Assembly: GCF_900566085.1 (NCBI RefSeq)
Contig: NZ_UPHT01000042.1
Span: 1-64,000 of the forward strand
Reading direction: 5' to 3'
Length of the DNA: 64,000 bases
Source: Mycobacterium attenuatum
Lineage (GTDB): Bacteria; Actinomycetota; Actinomycetes; Mycobacteriales; Mycobacteriaceae
This document shows, piece by piece, positions 1 to 9,156 of this stretch. The translations under genes were made by a program, and so were the position numbers. The notes under the pieces are model-generated. The model did not search any database. It was not told where the DNA came from and worked only from the letters and a program-made list of their open reading frames with translations. Within the stretch, counting starts at the first letter, position 1, and each line of letters starts with the position of its first letter.

Positions 1-1402
1 CACCACCGAACCCCCCACCGCCACCTTCGCCGCCGTCACCGCCCGCGCTGCCATGAACGAGAGTGTTTCCGGCAGCGGTCGTGCCGTTAGGTGAGGTCGG
101 GCCGCCGCCGTTGCCGCCGCCGCCGCCGTTACCGCCGGTTCCGCCGTTCCCGCCGTTGCCGCCCGTCCCGCCGGCACCACCGTTACCCGCAAAGATTCCG
201 CCCGCTCCACCGTTGCCTCCGGCACCACCGGTGCCACCCGCACCACCGGCTGCGCCGTCCGCGCCGTTGCCCCCGTTTCCGCCCGCGCCGCCCGTCGCGG
301 CGGCTCCGAAGGCGAATCCGCCGGAGCCGCCGTTCCCGCCGTTCCCGCCGGGGACTCCGCCATCGGCGCCATCGCCGCCCGCACCGCCGGCGCCGTTGCC
401 ACTGAGGGTGGTGCCGCTGCCGCCGTTGCCGCCGCTACCTCCGGTTCCCCCGGCGCCTCCGTGACCGCCGGCGCCGCCGACGGCGTCACCGGTCCCGCCG
501 ACAAGTACCTGCCCGTTACCGCCAAGGCCGCCGGTGCCGCCGGTGCCGGCGGGACCGGCATTGCCACCCGCGGCGCCATCGCCGCCGGTGGCGCTGATCG
601 TCACGGCTTGCACGGCGCCGTTGGCACCGGTGGGGGCCACCGGACCAGGAGTGGGGTTGACGCCGTTTGTGCCGGTCAGTCCGGTCCCACCGGTCCCACC
701 GGCACCGCCGTCGCCGAACAGTCCGATGGCGTTGCCGCCGTTGCCGCCGGCCCCTGCGTGACCGCCGTTGCTGCCCGCCAGGGCGGCACCGCCGGTCCCG
801 CCATTACCGCCGTTGCCGTAGAGCCATCCGCCGGATCCGCCGTTGCCGCCGGCCGAGCCGGCACCCCCGGCGCCGCCGGCGCCGCCGTTGCCCCACAAAC
901 CGGCGGCACCGCCCGCGCCACCAGCCACCCCGGCGGCGGTACTGCTGCCGCCCTTGCCGCCATTGCCGTAGAGGATTCCGCCGGCGCCGCCAGGCTGTCC
1001 TACCCCGTTGACCGTCTGTCCGTCGGTGCCGTTGCCGATGAGCGGGCGACCCAGCAGCGCCTGGGTGGGCGCGTTGACCAAGCCGAGCGCTTGTTGCTGC
1101 AGGATCTCCAGCGGCGAGGCATTGGCGGCCTCGGCGCTGGCATACCAGCTCGCACCCGTGGTCAGGGCCTGCATGAACTGGCCATGAAACGCGGCCGCTT
1201 GGGCGCTGAGCGCCTGATATTCGCGGGAGTGCGCGGCAAACAATGCTGCGATCTGCGTCGACACCTCGTCGGCGGCGGCGGCCACCAGCTCGGTCGTCGG
1301 AACAGCCGCTGCCGCATTGGCCACGTTGATCGTTGACCCGAGCCCCGCTAGGTCCGAGGCCGCCGCCAGTAGAGCCTCGGGCGCCGTGATCAGAAAAGCC
1401 AT
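1..1402 (-). CDS. PE_PGRS family protein (3' end beyond window)
   Basis: The reading frame opens with [18 protein letters not shown], a classic mycobacterial PE N-terminus. A helical PE domain covers about residues 1-95, the linker GRPLIGNG lies near residue 117, and from about residue 125 to the window edge there are Gly-Gly-Ala/Gly-Gly-Asn triplets typical of PGRS. PE_PGRS proteins are exported by ESX-5 and displayed at the cell surface; individual functions are mostly unknown. The start ATG is preceded by GGAGG about six bases upstream. The C-terminus is not in the window, so length and any C-terminal domain are unknown. The gene is divergent from the oxygenase gene, and the 164-bp gap carries three 7-bp direct repeats. 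Proline-rich and arginine-rich frames across this region are only shadows of the GGC/GCC repeats. Confidence 0.95.
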   Translation of the reverse strand, partial: MAFLITAPEALLAAASDLAGLGSTINVANAAAAVPTTELVAAAADEVSTQIAALFAAHSREYQALSAQAAAFHGQFMQALTTGASWYASAEAANASPLEILQQQALGLVNAPTQALLGRPLIGNGTDGQTVNGVGQPGGAGGILYGNGGKGGSSTAAGVAGGAGGAAGLWGNGGAGGAGGAGSAGGNGGSGGWLYGNGGNGGTGGAALAGSNGGHAGAGGNGGNAIGLFGDGGAGGTGGTGLTGTNGVNPTPGPVAPTGANGAVQAVTISATGGDGAAGGNAGPAGTGGTGGLGGNGQVLVGGTGDAVGGAGGHGGAGGTGGSGGNGGSGTTLSGNGAGGAGGDGADGGVPGGNGGNGGSGGFAFGAAATGGAGGNGGNGADGAAGGAGGTGGAGGNGGAGGIFAGNGGAGGTGGNGGNGGTGGNGGGGGNGGGPTSPNGTTAAGNTLVHGSAGGDGGEGGGGGFGG

Positions 1403-1470
1403 TCCGCACCTCCGCCATTGGAGAACCGGTAATTGCCGCGAGCACGTGGCGGAAACGAATCGTACAGCGT

Positions 1471-1491
1471 TCGGCATTCGGCATTCGGCAT
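1471..1491. repeat. Three tandem copies of a 7-bp unit (TCGGCAT)
   Basis: TCGGCAT occurs three times head to tail, followed by a partial fourth unit, in the short gap between the divergent PE_PGRS and oxygenase genes. Such a slippage-prone tract could change promoter spacing for either gene. That effect is inference only. Confidence 0.8.
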
Positions 1492-1566
1492 TCGGCCGAG
1501 ACTCTCGCCGACCTACCTCAAGGATTCGTTGAGTGCGCGCCAAGGCCGCGTCCCCAGCCTGGTCGC

Positions 1567-2670
1567 ATGAGCAACCTTTCCGCGCACCAAGTGAATCAAG
1601 CCATGCCGACACGGTTTGCCGGCCTCGAGCCGGCAGTCCTGGAGTTATCCGCCGGCGAGAAGGAGCGGCTGCACGGCTTCGCCCGGCAGCTGGCCATCGA
1701 ACTGCGCGACTCCGATCTCGATTCGCAGACCGTATTGACCGCCGTCGAACTCGCAGGACGCCAGTTGCCTCGCCGGATTGCCCAGTCGCTGATCGACTTT
1801 CGGCGCAACAGCAACGACTACGGCACGCTGATGCTGAAAAACCTTCCGCTGGAACACGATCTGGTCGGCACTCCCGAGCGCGGAAAGCTGGAATCTTGGC
1901 AGCGTGCTCCGGTGTCGACGCTGGCGCAGTTGTTGGTGATGTCCTGGTTCGGCGACGTCATCGCGTACTCCGACGAGAAGGACGGCGCCCTGGTGCAAGA
2001 CATCGTGCCTCAGCCGGGTGCCGAGTCGCGGCAGGAGAACAGCGGAAGCGTGTTCCTGGAAATGCACACCGAGGACGGCTTCCACCCGTTCAAACCAGAT
2101 CACTTGAGCCTGTTGTGTTTACGCTCGGATCGCGATCGAGTTGCCTATACCCTGACGGCGTCGATCGTGCGGGCTCTGCCCAGGTTGTCGTCGGCGGCCA
2201 TCGATCTGCTGCGCGAGCCGATGTACCGGATCGGCTACGCCACGTCGTTTGGAGCCGCCGGCGACCGCCGATACTGTCCGGCGCTTCCGGTGCTTACCGG
2301 GCCTATGCACCAGCCGGAGCTGTGCGTCGATTTCCACGCCATGGAGGGTCTGAGCGACGACGCCGCCTGGGCGCTGGATCAGTTGCGTGAAGCGATGACG
2401 GCGGTCATGGCGGGCGCGGTGCTCGAACCCGGAGATCTGATCATCGTGGACAACCGCGCCGCGGTGCACGCCCGTACCGCGTTCGCCCCCCGCTACGACG
2501 GCCGGGACCGGTGGCTGCGCCGTTGCTTCACCGTGAGCGATCTCAGTCGTTCGCGCGCGGCCCGGGTGCCGGGCTCACAGGTCTGTGCCCCGCTGCGAGT
2601 TATCTCCCCGCGCCGTGGCAGCTCTACGGGTTCGTCCACCGGTGTGACCAACGTGTTGGGGCGGGCGTGA
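1567..2670 (+). CDS. Fe(II)/2-oxoglutarate-dependent oxygenase, clavaminate synthase/AsnO/VioC-like
   Basis: A 367-residue protein of the length and layout of the clavaminate-synthase-like amino-acid oxygenases (asparagine oxygenase AsnO, arginine oxygenase VioC). The iron ligands are visible as His167-x-Glu169 in [10 protein letters not shown] and His301 in [11 protein letters not shown]. The Arg in RDRWLRR, about 14 residues after the distal His, fits the 2-oxoglutarate carboxylate anchor. The HxE (not HxD) form is characteristic of VioC/AsnO. The likely reaction is hydroxylation or desaturation of a free amino acid in the cytosol; the substrate cannot be read from sequence. The stop overlaps the permease start (TGATG), so the two are probably co-translated. 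The last 30 or so residues are Ser/Arg-rich and outside the fold. An alternative start lies 12 codons in ([10 protein letters not shown]). Confidence 0.8.
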   Translation: MSNLSAHQVNQAMPTRFAGLEPAVLELSAGEKERLHGFARQLAIELRDSDLDSQTVLTAVELAGRQLPRRIAQSLIDFRRNSNDYGTLMLKNLPLEHDLVGTPERGKLESWQRAPVSTLAQLLVMSWFGDVIAYSDEKDGALVQDIVPQPGAESRQENSGSVFLEMHTEDGFHPFKPDHLSLLCLRSDRDRVAYTLTASIVRALPRLSSAAIDLLREPMYRIGYATSFGAAGDRRYCPALPVLTGPMHQPELCVDFHAMEGLSDDAAWALDQLREAMTAVMAGAVLEPGDLIIVDNRAAVHARTAFAPRYDGRDRWLRRCFTVSDLSRSRAARVPGSQVCAPLRVISPRRGSSTGSSTGVTNVLGRA

Positions 2671-4019
2671 TGGAGCAGGAACTTCACCGCGCCGTCGGTC
2701 CGCTGGGCGGGACGGCTGTCGCGATCAGCGTCGTGGTGGGCAGCGGTCTGCTGGTGCTGCCCGGCGTCACCTATTCCCAGCACGGCGCGGCCGCGCTCTA
2801 CGCCTGGCTACTCGACGCGGCGATCGTGTTGCCACTGCTGGCGGTGTTCGTCTGGCTGGGTCGCCGTTATCCGGGTTCCGGCGGCGTTGCCGGGTACGTG
2901 CGCAACGCTTTTGGTGCCCGCGCCGGCACCGCGACGACCATCGTCGCGCTCGGCACGGTACTGCCGGGGCTGAGCACCGTGGCCGTCGCGGGGGGCTATC
3001 ACGCGCAGGAACTGTTCGGTTCCAGCCGGGAGGTGGCGCTGCTGGGGAGCCTCGGCTTGCTTGCCGCGGCGGTGCTGGTCAATCTGCTCGGGGTATCGGT
3101 GTCCGCCCGGGCACAGGTCATTGCCGCCGGTGTTTTCGTGGCGGCCATCGCGGCGGCCGCCATCGGCGCCATGGTCGTCGCCGATCCCGGCAATCGCGGT
3201 GTGGTTGCCGGGCCCGCCCAGATACCGCTGGTACTGCCGGCGCTGGGTTCGGTGTTCCAGGCATTTACCGGCTGGGAGATGGTGTCCTGCACTACCGGCG
3301 AATACCGCAACGCGCGCCGGGATTTCCCGATCGTCGTGTGGGGCAGTTACGTCCTGGTAGTCATTCTCTACCTGCTCGTCGGGCTCAGCGTCCAATTCGC
3401 GCTCACCCCAACCACTTCCGGTGTTGCCAGCGCGCCCATCGCGGCGTTGGCATCGGTCGCGGCCGGGGCGGTGGGTCGTGTGCTGTTCTCGGCCATCGGT
3501 TTGGTGCTGGTCTTCGCCAACCTGGTCGGAGCGGTCTGGGCGTTGTCCCGGCTGGTCTATGCGTCGGCTCGCTCGAGCCTGCTGCCGGCGCCACTGGCCC
3601 GCATTTCAGCGCGGGGTGTGCCCAGCGGTGCAGTTCTGTTGACCGGCACGGCGGTAGCGGCAACAGCAGGTGTGACCGCGGCCGGACTGATCCCGATTAC
3701 CGTGCTGTTCTCGTTCGCCGGCCAGTCGTTCTTCGCGTTATACCTGGCGTGCTTGGCTGCCTTCTTGCGGCTGGTCCGGTCGTGGGGTCGTCGGGTGCTT
3801 GGCGTGGTCGCCGTCGGACCGTGCCTGTTGATGCTCGGAACGGTTGGGTGGCACAGTCTTTACCCGCTCGCCCTCGTCGCCATCGGCGCCGTCGTCGCCT
3901 GGCGTCGCCCCGATGCCGACCTGGTGGCCGCCGAGCTACTCGAAGAGATGCCGATTCAGCACAGCTGCCCGCCGGCGGTGCCGCTGCTGTCCGCTGAACT
4001 GGTGCCTGCCGGTGCCTAG
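2670..4019 (+). CDS. APC-superfamily amino-acid permease
   Basis: A 449-residue, highly hydrophobic protein with about 11-12 membrane segments. It opens with the APC signature region AISVVVGSGLLVLPG, the unwound first helix that contacts substrate in this superfamily. It resembles the YjeH-type branch of amino-acid exporters/importers; the sequence does not fix direction or substrate. The ATG at 2670 shares its A with the TGA of the oxygenase gene, so translational coupling is expected and the longer upstream frame is not used. Coupling suggests the permease moves either the substrate or the hydroxylated product of the oxygenase. It is convergent with the LuxR regulator, whose stop is 34 bp away. 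Confidence 0.85.
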   Translation: MEQELHRAVGPLGGTAVAISVVVGSGLLVLPGVTYSQHGAAALYAWLLDAAIVLPLLAVFVWLGRRYPGSGGVAGYVRNAFGARAGTATTIVALGTVLPGLSTVAVAGGYHAQELFGSSREVALLGSLGLLAAAVLVNLLGVSVSARAQVIAAGVFVAAIAAAAIGAMVVADPGNRGVVAGPAQIPLVLPALGSVFQAFTGWEMVSCTTGEYRNARRDFPIVVWGSYVLVVILYLLVGLSVQFALTPTTSGVASAPIAALASVAAGAVGRVLFSAIGLVLVFANLVGAVWALSRLVYASARSSLLPAPLARISARGVPSGAVLLTGTAVAATAGVTAAGLIPITVLFSFAGQSFFALYLACLAAFLRLVRSWGRRVLGVVAVGPCLLMLGTVGWHSLYPLALVAIGAVVAWRRPDADLVAAELLEEMPIQHSCPPAVPLLSAELVPAGA

Positions 4020-4053
4020 AAACGGTGCCCGATTTCCGGTGCCAAAGCACACT

Positions 4054-7000
4054 CTAGGAATGCCGCGCAGCTTCCTGGGCGAGTTGCACCCGCGAGTTCA
4101 GGTCGAGCTTGGTGTAGACGTGGGTGAGGTGGGTTTGCACGGTGCGCGGCGAGACGAACAGCCGTGCGGCGATGTCCTTGTTGGAAAGACCCTCGCCGAC
4201 CAGGCTTACCACCTCACGCTCCGCCGGTGTCAGCGACTTCCAGCCGGTGGCTGCCCGTCGGCGTTCACCGCGGCCGCGTTGTGCGTAGGCAATGGCCTCC
4301 TCGGTGGACAATGCCGTCCCCTCGGTCAATGCCTGATCAAACTCCTTGTTGCCCAACTTATTACGCAACAAGCTCACCGAATCAGGGTAACTTGAGTCGT
4401 AGATCTTGAACCGTCGTGCCCCCATGCGTTGCCGCATCGAATCGGCTGCGCCGTACAGACGAGCGGCCTCCCGGTGGCTGCCCTGTTCGACCGCCAGGCC
4501 GGCCAAGCAGTCGAGGATGTCGGGAACGCAATTGTGCGCGCAGGCTTCAGCCGCAGCAGTCAACGCGTCGTGAGCGTCGCGCTCAGCCTGTTCGGGTTCA
4601 CGCTGTGCCATCGCCACCCGGGCGCGGCTGGTCAGCGCCAGCGCCAAATGCCATCCCGACAGCACCGCGGCGGCGTCGTCGGCGAAGCGCCGGGCTGCGG
4701 CAACATCCCCGCTGGCCAATGAGATCCGGGCTTTGGTGGGACGCAGATAATTCGCCACGTGCGGCTGTAGTTTGAGGTTCTGCCACGCCTTGGTGCTCGC
4801 CTCCCGCGCCGCGCCGATATCGCCACCGGCAAAAGCCGCTATCGCCAGCGTCGCATAGCCCAGTCCCAGGAAGTACTCGCTGCCTTCACCGGCGGCTTCG
4901 ACCGCCGCCTCGCCTGCTGCCCACGCGGCGCTCACGTCACCCTGGTATGCGTGCGCATCCCCCAGCCCCTTCAGGATGAGTGGGGTGAGGACGTCCGCGT
5001 CCGCCTCCACCGACTGCGCCGCCAGCTCGCTGAACTGCGCCGTGGCTGGGGCCAGTTCCCCCTGCCACAGCAAAGCGAACGCCAGGCTCAGCCGGCACCG
5101 CCGGGCGCCGAACCGGTCGCCGATCTCGTCGGCTACGTCGCGTCCCGCGCTGCCCGCAGTACGTGCGGTCATGGTGTCGCCCGACACCACGGCGGTATTG
5201 CTCTGCCAGCTCAGGATCTGGCTGAGGGTCCACTGGTCGTCCAGCGCCCGCACAATGTCGGTCGCCTCTGCGAAGTACTTTCGGGCCGCATCGGATTGAT
5301 AGCTGAACCCGGCCGTCAAACCGCAGGCGGTCAGTGCGCGCGCCGACAAAGCCGGGTCATCGACTTCGCGAGCGATGGTCAACGCTTGTTGGGCCTCCTG
5401 CAGGCTCGCGCCGCTGGTGTCGAAAAACATATCGAGCACGGCTTTGTCGGCCAGCGCCCGCGCCCGCACCGCGGCGCTCACCGGTCCAGGGTGCGCGTCG
5501 AGCTCGACGAGTACCGTTTCGAACCACCTGCGTCCCTCCCGGATCCGGCCCCGGCTGAGCCACACTGGCTGCAGCGACGACGCCAGCGCCAGCGCGGACT
5601 GCAGGTCGGAGTATTCGTGGCAGCACAAGAACGCCACCCGCAGGTTGTCCAGCTCAATTTCGGCCTGATCGAGAAGCTGCTGATAGTCGGTGCGGCCCGG
5701 GCTGTCGAGCCGCGCGGCCAGCGCCATGTAGTGGTCGCAGTATCGCTTACGGGTAGCGTCGGTTTCCCCGGCTGCACCGAGTTTTTCCATCGCGTACTGG
5801 CCCACTCCCTCCAGCCGGCGATACCGCGTTCGACCCTGCGAGCTATCCGCCCATATCAGCGACTTGTCCACCAGCAGTGCCAGCTCATCGAGCACCTGAT
5901 GACGCGGCAGGTCGCCGAAGCCGGCCACCGCCAGCGCCGCGTCGAGGTCGAATCCACCGACGAACACCCCGAGCCGGCGCAGCAGGATCCGTTCCGGTTC
6001 GCTGAGCAATCCATACGACCAATCCAGGGACGCGCGCAGGGTCTGGTGGCGGCGCAGCGCGGTGCGCGCCCCGCCGGTCAGCAGCCGGATGCTGTCGTCC
6101 AGGCCGGCAATGATGTCCGACAGCGACAGCGAGCGCACCCGCGCGGCCGCGAGTTCGAGCGCCAGCGGCATGCCGTCGAGCCTGCTGCAGATTTCGCGCA
6201 CCATGGCGGCGCTGTCGTCGTCGACGACGAAGTCGGGCCTGGCCAGCAGGGCGCGGTCGGTGAAGAATGCAACCGCGTCGTCCAAGCACAGCGGTGGGAT
6301 CCGCCAGGTCAGCTCACCGGCCACCTTGATCGGTTCTCGGCTGGTGGCCAATATCGTGACCCGGGGACAGGTCTGCAGCAACGCGTTGACCTGGCCGGCG
6401 CCCACGTCGAGCAGGTGCTCGCAATTGTCCAGGACAATGAGCATCTCCCGCTCGGCGAGATAGCGCAGCACCGTATCGGCCGTTGAGCGGCCCAGCTGGT
6501 CGGACAGGCCCAACGCGCGCGCGAGCAAGGTGGGCGCCATGTCTGGATCGGTGATCGGCTCGAGATCGACGTAGCACACGCCGTCGGGAAGCTCCGCCGT
6601 CAGTTGTGACGCCACTTGGATAGCCAGGCGGCTCTTGCCGAAGCCGCCCGCGCCGATCAGCGTCACCAACCGGTTCTCGGTCGTCAGCCGAACCACCTCG
6701 GCCAGTTCCTGCTCGCGACCCACGAAACTGGTGAGTTGCACTGGGAGGCGTTGGGACGCAAGGGTGTTCGGTGTACGAAGCGGCGGGAACTCATTACGCA
6801 GCTGCGGGTGGCACAGCTGCGCCACCCGTTCTGGGCGCGGCAGATCGCGCAGCTGTTGCGTTCCCAAATCGACGAGCCAGGCATCCGCCGGCAGCTCATC
6901 GATGACGATGTCGCTGGTGGTGGCGGACAGCAGCGTCTGTCCGCCGTGGGCCAGGTCGCGCAGCCGCGCCGTGCGGCTGATCGCCGGGCCGACATAGTTG

Positions 7001-7344
7001 TTGTCGTCGCGCAGCTGGACATCACCGGTGTGGATGCCGATGCGTAGCCGAATCAGGGGTAGTTGTGCGCTCTGCAATTGCAGGGCGCACGCGACGGCGT
7101 CGGCCGCCCGCCCGAACGCCACCACAAAGCTGTCGCCTTCACCCTGTTCGACGGGCCGCACCCCGCCGTGGGCTGCGACGGCCTCGGCCACGGTTTGATC
7201 CAACAGCGCGATGGCGCCGGCCATCTGCGTGGGCTGCGTATGCCACAGCCGTGTCGATCCTTCGATGTCGGCCAGAAGCAACGTCACGGTCCCGGTCAGC
7301 AGCAACTCGCCCACGCTCCAGTCCCATGCCACGCATGCCCGCAC
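4054..7344 (-). CDS. Large cyclase-domain/NB-ARC/LuxR transcriptional regulator
   Basis: A 1096-residue regulator of the mycobacterial Rv0386/Rv1358/Rv2488c type. Order: class III nucleotide-cyclase domain (about 17-170), AAA/NB-ARC ATPase with Walker A GAGGFGKSR near residue 230 and Walker B MLIVLDNCEH, a long TPR-like helical region, and a C-terminal LuxR helix-turn-helix (about 1030-1090, LTPAEREVVSLVGEGLSNKD). The cyclase keeps both metal Asp positions (LLADIEGSTR, GEGDSFVVAF) and has Gln at the purine-specifying Lys position. The usual transition-state Asn in the VNxAARL motif reads ISRTARL, so Asn is Ser; catalytic activity is doubtful. Start choice is uncertain: the GTG of VGELLLTG 10 codons in would match relatives better. 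Targets are unknown; the oxygenase-permease pair is the nearest candidate. Confidence 0.88.
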   Translation of the reverse strand: MRACVAWDWSVGELLLTGTVTLLLADIEGSTRLWHTQPTQMAGAIALLDQTVAEAVAAHGGVRPVEQGEGDSFVVAFGRAADAVACALQLQSAQLPLIRLRIGIHTGDVQLRDDNNYVGPAISRTARLRDLAHGGQTLLSATTSDIVIDELPADAWLVDLGTQQLRDLPRPERVAQLCHPQLRNEFPPLRTPNTLASQRLPVQLTSFVGREQELAEVVRLTTENRLVTLIGAGGFGKSRLAIQVASQLTAELPDGVCYVDLEPITDPDMAPTLLARALGLSDQLGRSTADTVLRYLAEREMLIVLDNCEHLLDVGAGQVNALLQTCPRVTILATSREPIKVAGELTWRIPPLCLDDAVAFFTDRALLARPDFVVDDDSAAMVREICSRLDGMPLALELAAARVRSLSLSDIIAGLDDSIRLLTGGARTALRRHQTLRASLDWSYGLLSEPERILLRRLGVFVGGFDLDAALAVAGFGDLPRHQVLDELALLVDKSLIWADSSQGRTRYRRLEGVGQYAMEKLGAAGETDATRKRYCDHYMALAARLDSPGRTDYQQLLDQAEIELDNLRVAFLCCHEYSDLQSALALASSLQPVWLSRGRIREGRRWFETVLVELDAHPGPVSAAVRARALADKAVLDMFFDTSGASLQEAQQALTIAREVDDPALSARALTACGLTAGFSYQSDAARKYFAEATDIVRALDDQWTLSQILSWQSNTAVVSGDTMTARTAGSAGRDVADEIGDRFGARRCRLSLAFALLWQGELAPATAQFSELAAQSVEADADVLTPLILKGLGDAHAYQGDVSAAWAAGEAAVEAAGEGSEYFLGLGYATLAIAAFAGGDIGAAREASTKAWQNLKLQPHVANYLRPTKARISLASGDVAAARRFADDAAAVLSGWHLALALTSRARVAMAQREPEQAERDAHDALTAAAEACAHNCVPDILDCLAGLAVEQGSHREAARLYGAADSMRQRMGARRFKIYDSSYPDSVSLLRNKLGNKEFDQALTEGTALSTEEAIAYAQRGRGERRRAATGWKSLTPAEREVVSLVGEGLSNKDIAARLFVSPRTVQTHLTHVYTKLDLNSRVQLAQEAARHS

Positions 7345-7550
7345 ATTGGGTCGACCCCGCTCATGCTAACCAGCATGACCAGCCGTGAGTCGCAAATCTC
7401 GGCGAAAACGCGTACGCGGCGCGGTTGTCTGCCGCAAACCTACGACCCCCGGCCGGGCAAAGATGCGCATTCCGGCCGATGGCCGCAGCCGCGCCACAGA
7501 GGACAGTCGAATCGTCCAGTTTCGAGAAAGAAGCCGAAAGGAACCCGACG

Positions 7551-7706
7551 GTGAAGAACCAGACCAAATCGAACCGTGGCCTGAACGACGAGGCTGGCGC
7601 CCTCTCACGCGACCACCGCAAACGGCCACACTCGCGTCGGTACACCCCCAAGCGCTATTCGTTCCTCGAGGACTCGTGCATGTCGCGTGCGATGTATCGA
7701 CTCTGA
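7551..7706 (+). CDS. Candidate 51-aa basic protein, unknown function
   Basis: A GTG codon at 7551 is preceded by GAAAGGAA (7536-7543) at an ideal 7-nt spacing and opens a 51-codon frame ending TGA. The product starts VKNQTKSNRGLNDEAG, is rich in Arg, Lys, His and Tyr (RDHRKRPHSRRYTPKRYS), contains one Cys, and ends MSRAMYRL. No hydrophobic segment is present, so it would be a cytosolic, probably nucleic-acid- or membrane-surface-binding basic peptide. It lies between the divergently transcribed LuxR regulator and convergent satS. I recognise no family. Its codons are less GC3-biased than the neighbours, which lowers confidence, but the strong ribosome site argues that it is translated. Confidence 0.5.
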   Translation: MKNQTKSNRGLNDEAGALSRDHRKRPHSRRYTPKRYSFLEDSCMSRAMYRL

Positions 7707-7728
7707 ACGACAGCTCGCGGCTGGGGCG

Positions 7729-9108
7729 CTATTCGCGTCGTAGCCGCGACTCGACGAACCGCTCCAACTGCTCCCACTCGCGGACCGCCTTGGCATACGG
7801 CGCTGCGGGCTTGCCGACCGAGTCGGGATTGAGCACAGAGGCCACCAACTTGCCCAGCGGCTTACCCGGGTCGAGCGCCTTGTCGACCGTGCTTTCCTCC
7901 GAGTAGTCGCCGATGTCGCGCAACAACTCGACCGCCAGGTCCAGCTGGTCCCGATCCACGGCGTCGGGGCCATCGGCAAAGTCGTCGGCCAGTCCGGTGA
8001 GCACGTAGACGTTGTCATCGGTGACGGCCACCGCCAGTGAGCCGTCGGTGGCCGCGGTCCGGATGTCGTCGTAGGTGCTCAGGTCCGCCAAGTCGTGGTC
8101 GTGCTCGTCGGCAAGGTAGCGCGCCAGCGCGCGCTCGGAATTGAACACACTGATCCGGCCGTTGCGGCCCAAGAAAATCGGACGGTCGTCAAGGTAACAG
8201 CGCAGGGTGTAGAAGGTACCGGCACCGGTCATGATCTGGACCGGGTCGATGCCGACCTTCAGCCAGAAGTCCTCGTCGCTACCCAGAACCGCGGTCGCCG
8301 CGGCTTGTTCTTCTTCGGAGGCTTCGTCAGAGTCCCCGTCGGATGCTTCGTCGGTGTCTTCGTCGGTGTCCCCGTCGGATGCTTCGTCGGTGTCTTCGTC
8401 GGTGTCCGGGCCACCCAGGTCGGCGTCGCTGTCTGTCTCGTCGTCCGATTCCGCCTCCTCGGCAGCCGCCTCACTCTCGTCGCCGTCGGCTTCCTCTTCG
8501 GCCTCTTCGGGCTCCTCGGCCAATTCGTCGGCGGCGCCTTCCGCCAGGTCGGCGTCGACCTCGGGAACGCTGACGATGTCGTCGATGGCCTTGAGCACGT
8601 CGTCCCAGCTGCGCGCGATGATCTCCGCGATCGCATTCCAGCGCTTCTGGCCGGCCTTACCGGTGAAATATTCGATCCCCCCCGACACGGTGCCCAGCGT
8701 GGGGTTGCCGTTGAAGAACTTCGACACCGCCGGCAGCTCGCACACCGATCCGATGGACGACACGATCGCCAGCGTGGCGGCCAACGCGGTCACCGACTCC
8801 TCGGTCGGTTTCTCGGCCACCAGCTCCTCGACGACCACCAAATCGAACGTCTTGTCGGCCGCCGGCTCGAAGGCGTGCGCGTGCGCCTCGGTCAGCGTCT
8901 GCCACGCCGGGTGGTCCGCCAGGTCGTTGTCGGTATCGCTGCGGACGAATGCAACCAGGTCTGCCACGCTTTCGAAGGCGTACAGGTCCTCGTCTTTACC
9001 CAGGAACGCCTCCCACTCGTCGCCGGAATCACGCCAGCGTGGTGCCCACAGCGTGTAGCGGTCACCGTCGGACAGGCCCAGGCGGATGGGCACGAGGTCA
9101 GCAGCCAT
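7729..9108 (-). CDS. satS: SatS, SecA2-pathway export chaperone (Rv3311 homologue)
   Basis: A 459-residue protein recognisable as Rv3311/SatS, which in M. tuberculosis acts in the cytoplasm as a chaperone for SecA2-exported proteins, including SapM. Two related globular halves (each with a motif like DRYTLWAPRW or TFYTLRCYLD followed by an FESVADL/FNSERAL helix) flank a very acidic low-complexity segment, about residues 190-275. That linker contains a 12-residue unit DTDEDTDEASDG twice in tandem and then a partial copy. The M. tuberculosis protein is about 420 residues, so the extra length sits mostly in this linker. The gene is 48 bp downstream of sapM on the same strand, fitting co-expression of client and chaperone. 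Confidence 0.9.
   Translation of the reverse strand: MAADLVPIRLGLSDGDRYTLWAPRWRDSGDEWEAFLGKDEDLYAFESVADLVAFVRSDTDNDLADHPAWQTLTEAHAHAFEPAADKTFDLVVVEELVAEKPTEESVTALAATLAIVSSIGSVCELPAVSKFFNGNPTLGTVSGGIEYFTGKAGQKRWNAIAEIIARSWDDVLKAIDDIVSVPEVDADLAEGAADELAEEPEEAEEEADGDESEAAAEEAESDDETDSDADLGGPDTDEDTDEASDGDTDEDTDEASDGDSDEASEEEQAAATAVLGSDEDFWLKVGIDPVQIMTGAGTFYTLRCYLDDRPIFLGRNGRISVFNSERALARYLADEHDHDLADLSTYDDIRTAATDGSLAVAVTDDNVYVLTGLADDFADGPDAVDRDQLDLAVELLRDIGDYSEESTVDKALDPGKPLGKLVASVLNPDSVGKPAAPYAKAVREWEQLERFVESRLRRE
8341..8408. repeat. 36-bp tandem repeat inside satS
   Basis: A 36-bp unit starting GGATGCTTCGTCGG occurs at 8341-8376 and again from 8377 for at least 32 bp. It is in frame and encodes the duplicated acidic 12-residue unit of the SatS linker. 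Being a multiple of three it can expand or contract without breaking the gene. Confidence 0.9.
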
Positions 9109-9156
9109 GCGGCACAGAATAGCGACGGCCGGGCGACGGGCCCGGCCCGGTAGCGC

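Noticed and set aside
1-1000. Regularly repeating GC-rich units resembling a CRISPR or satellite array
   Set aside because: The repeats are in frame with a PE domain and encode Gly-Gly-x triplets; they are PGRS coding repeats without conserved spacers.
63-1336. Long proline-rich and Ala/Gly-rich plus-strand frames
   Set aside because: They are antisense to the PE_PGRS gene and reflect its GGC/GCC composition.
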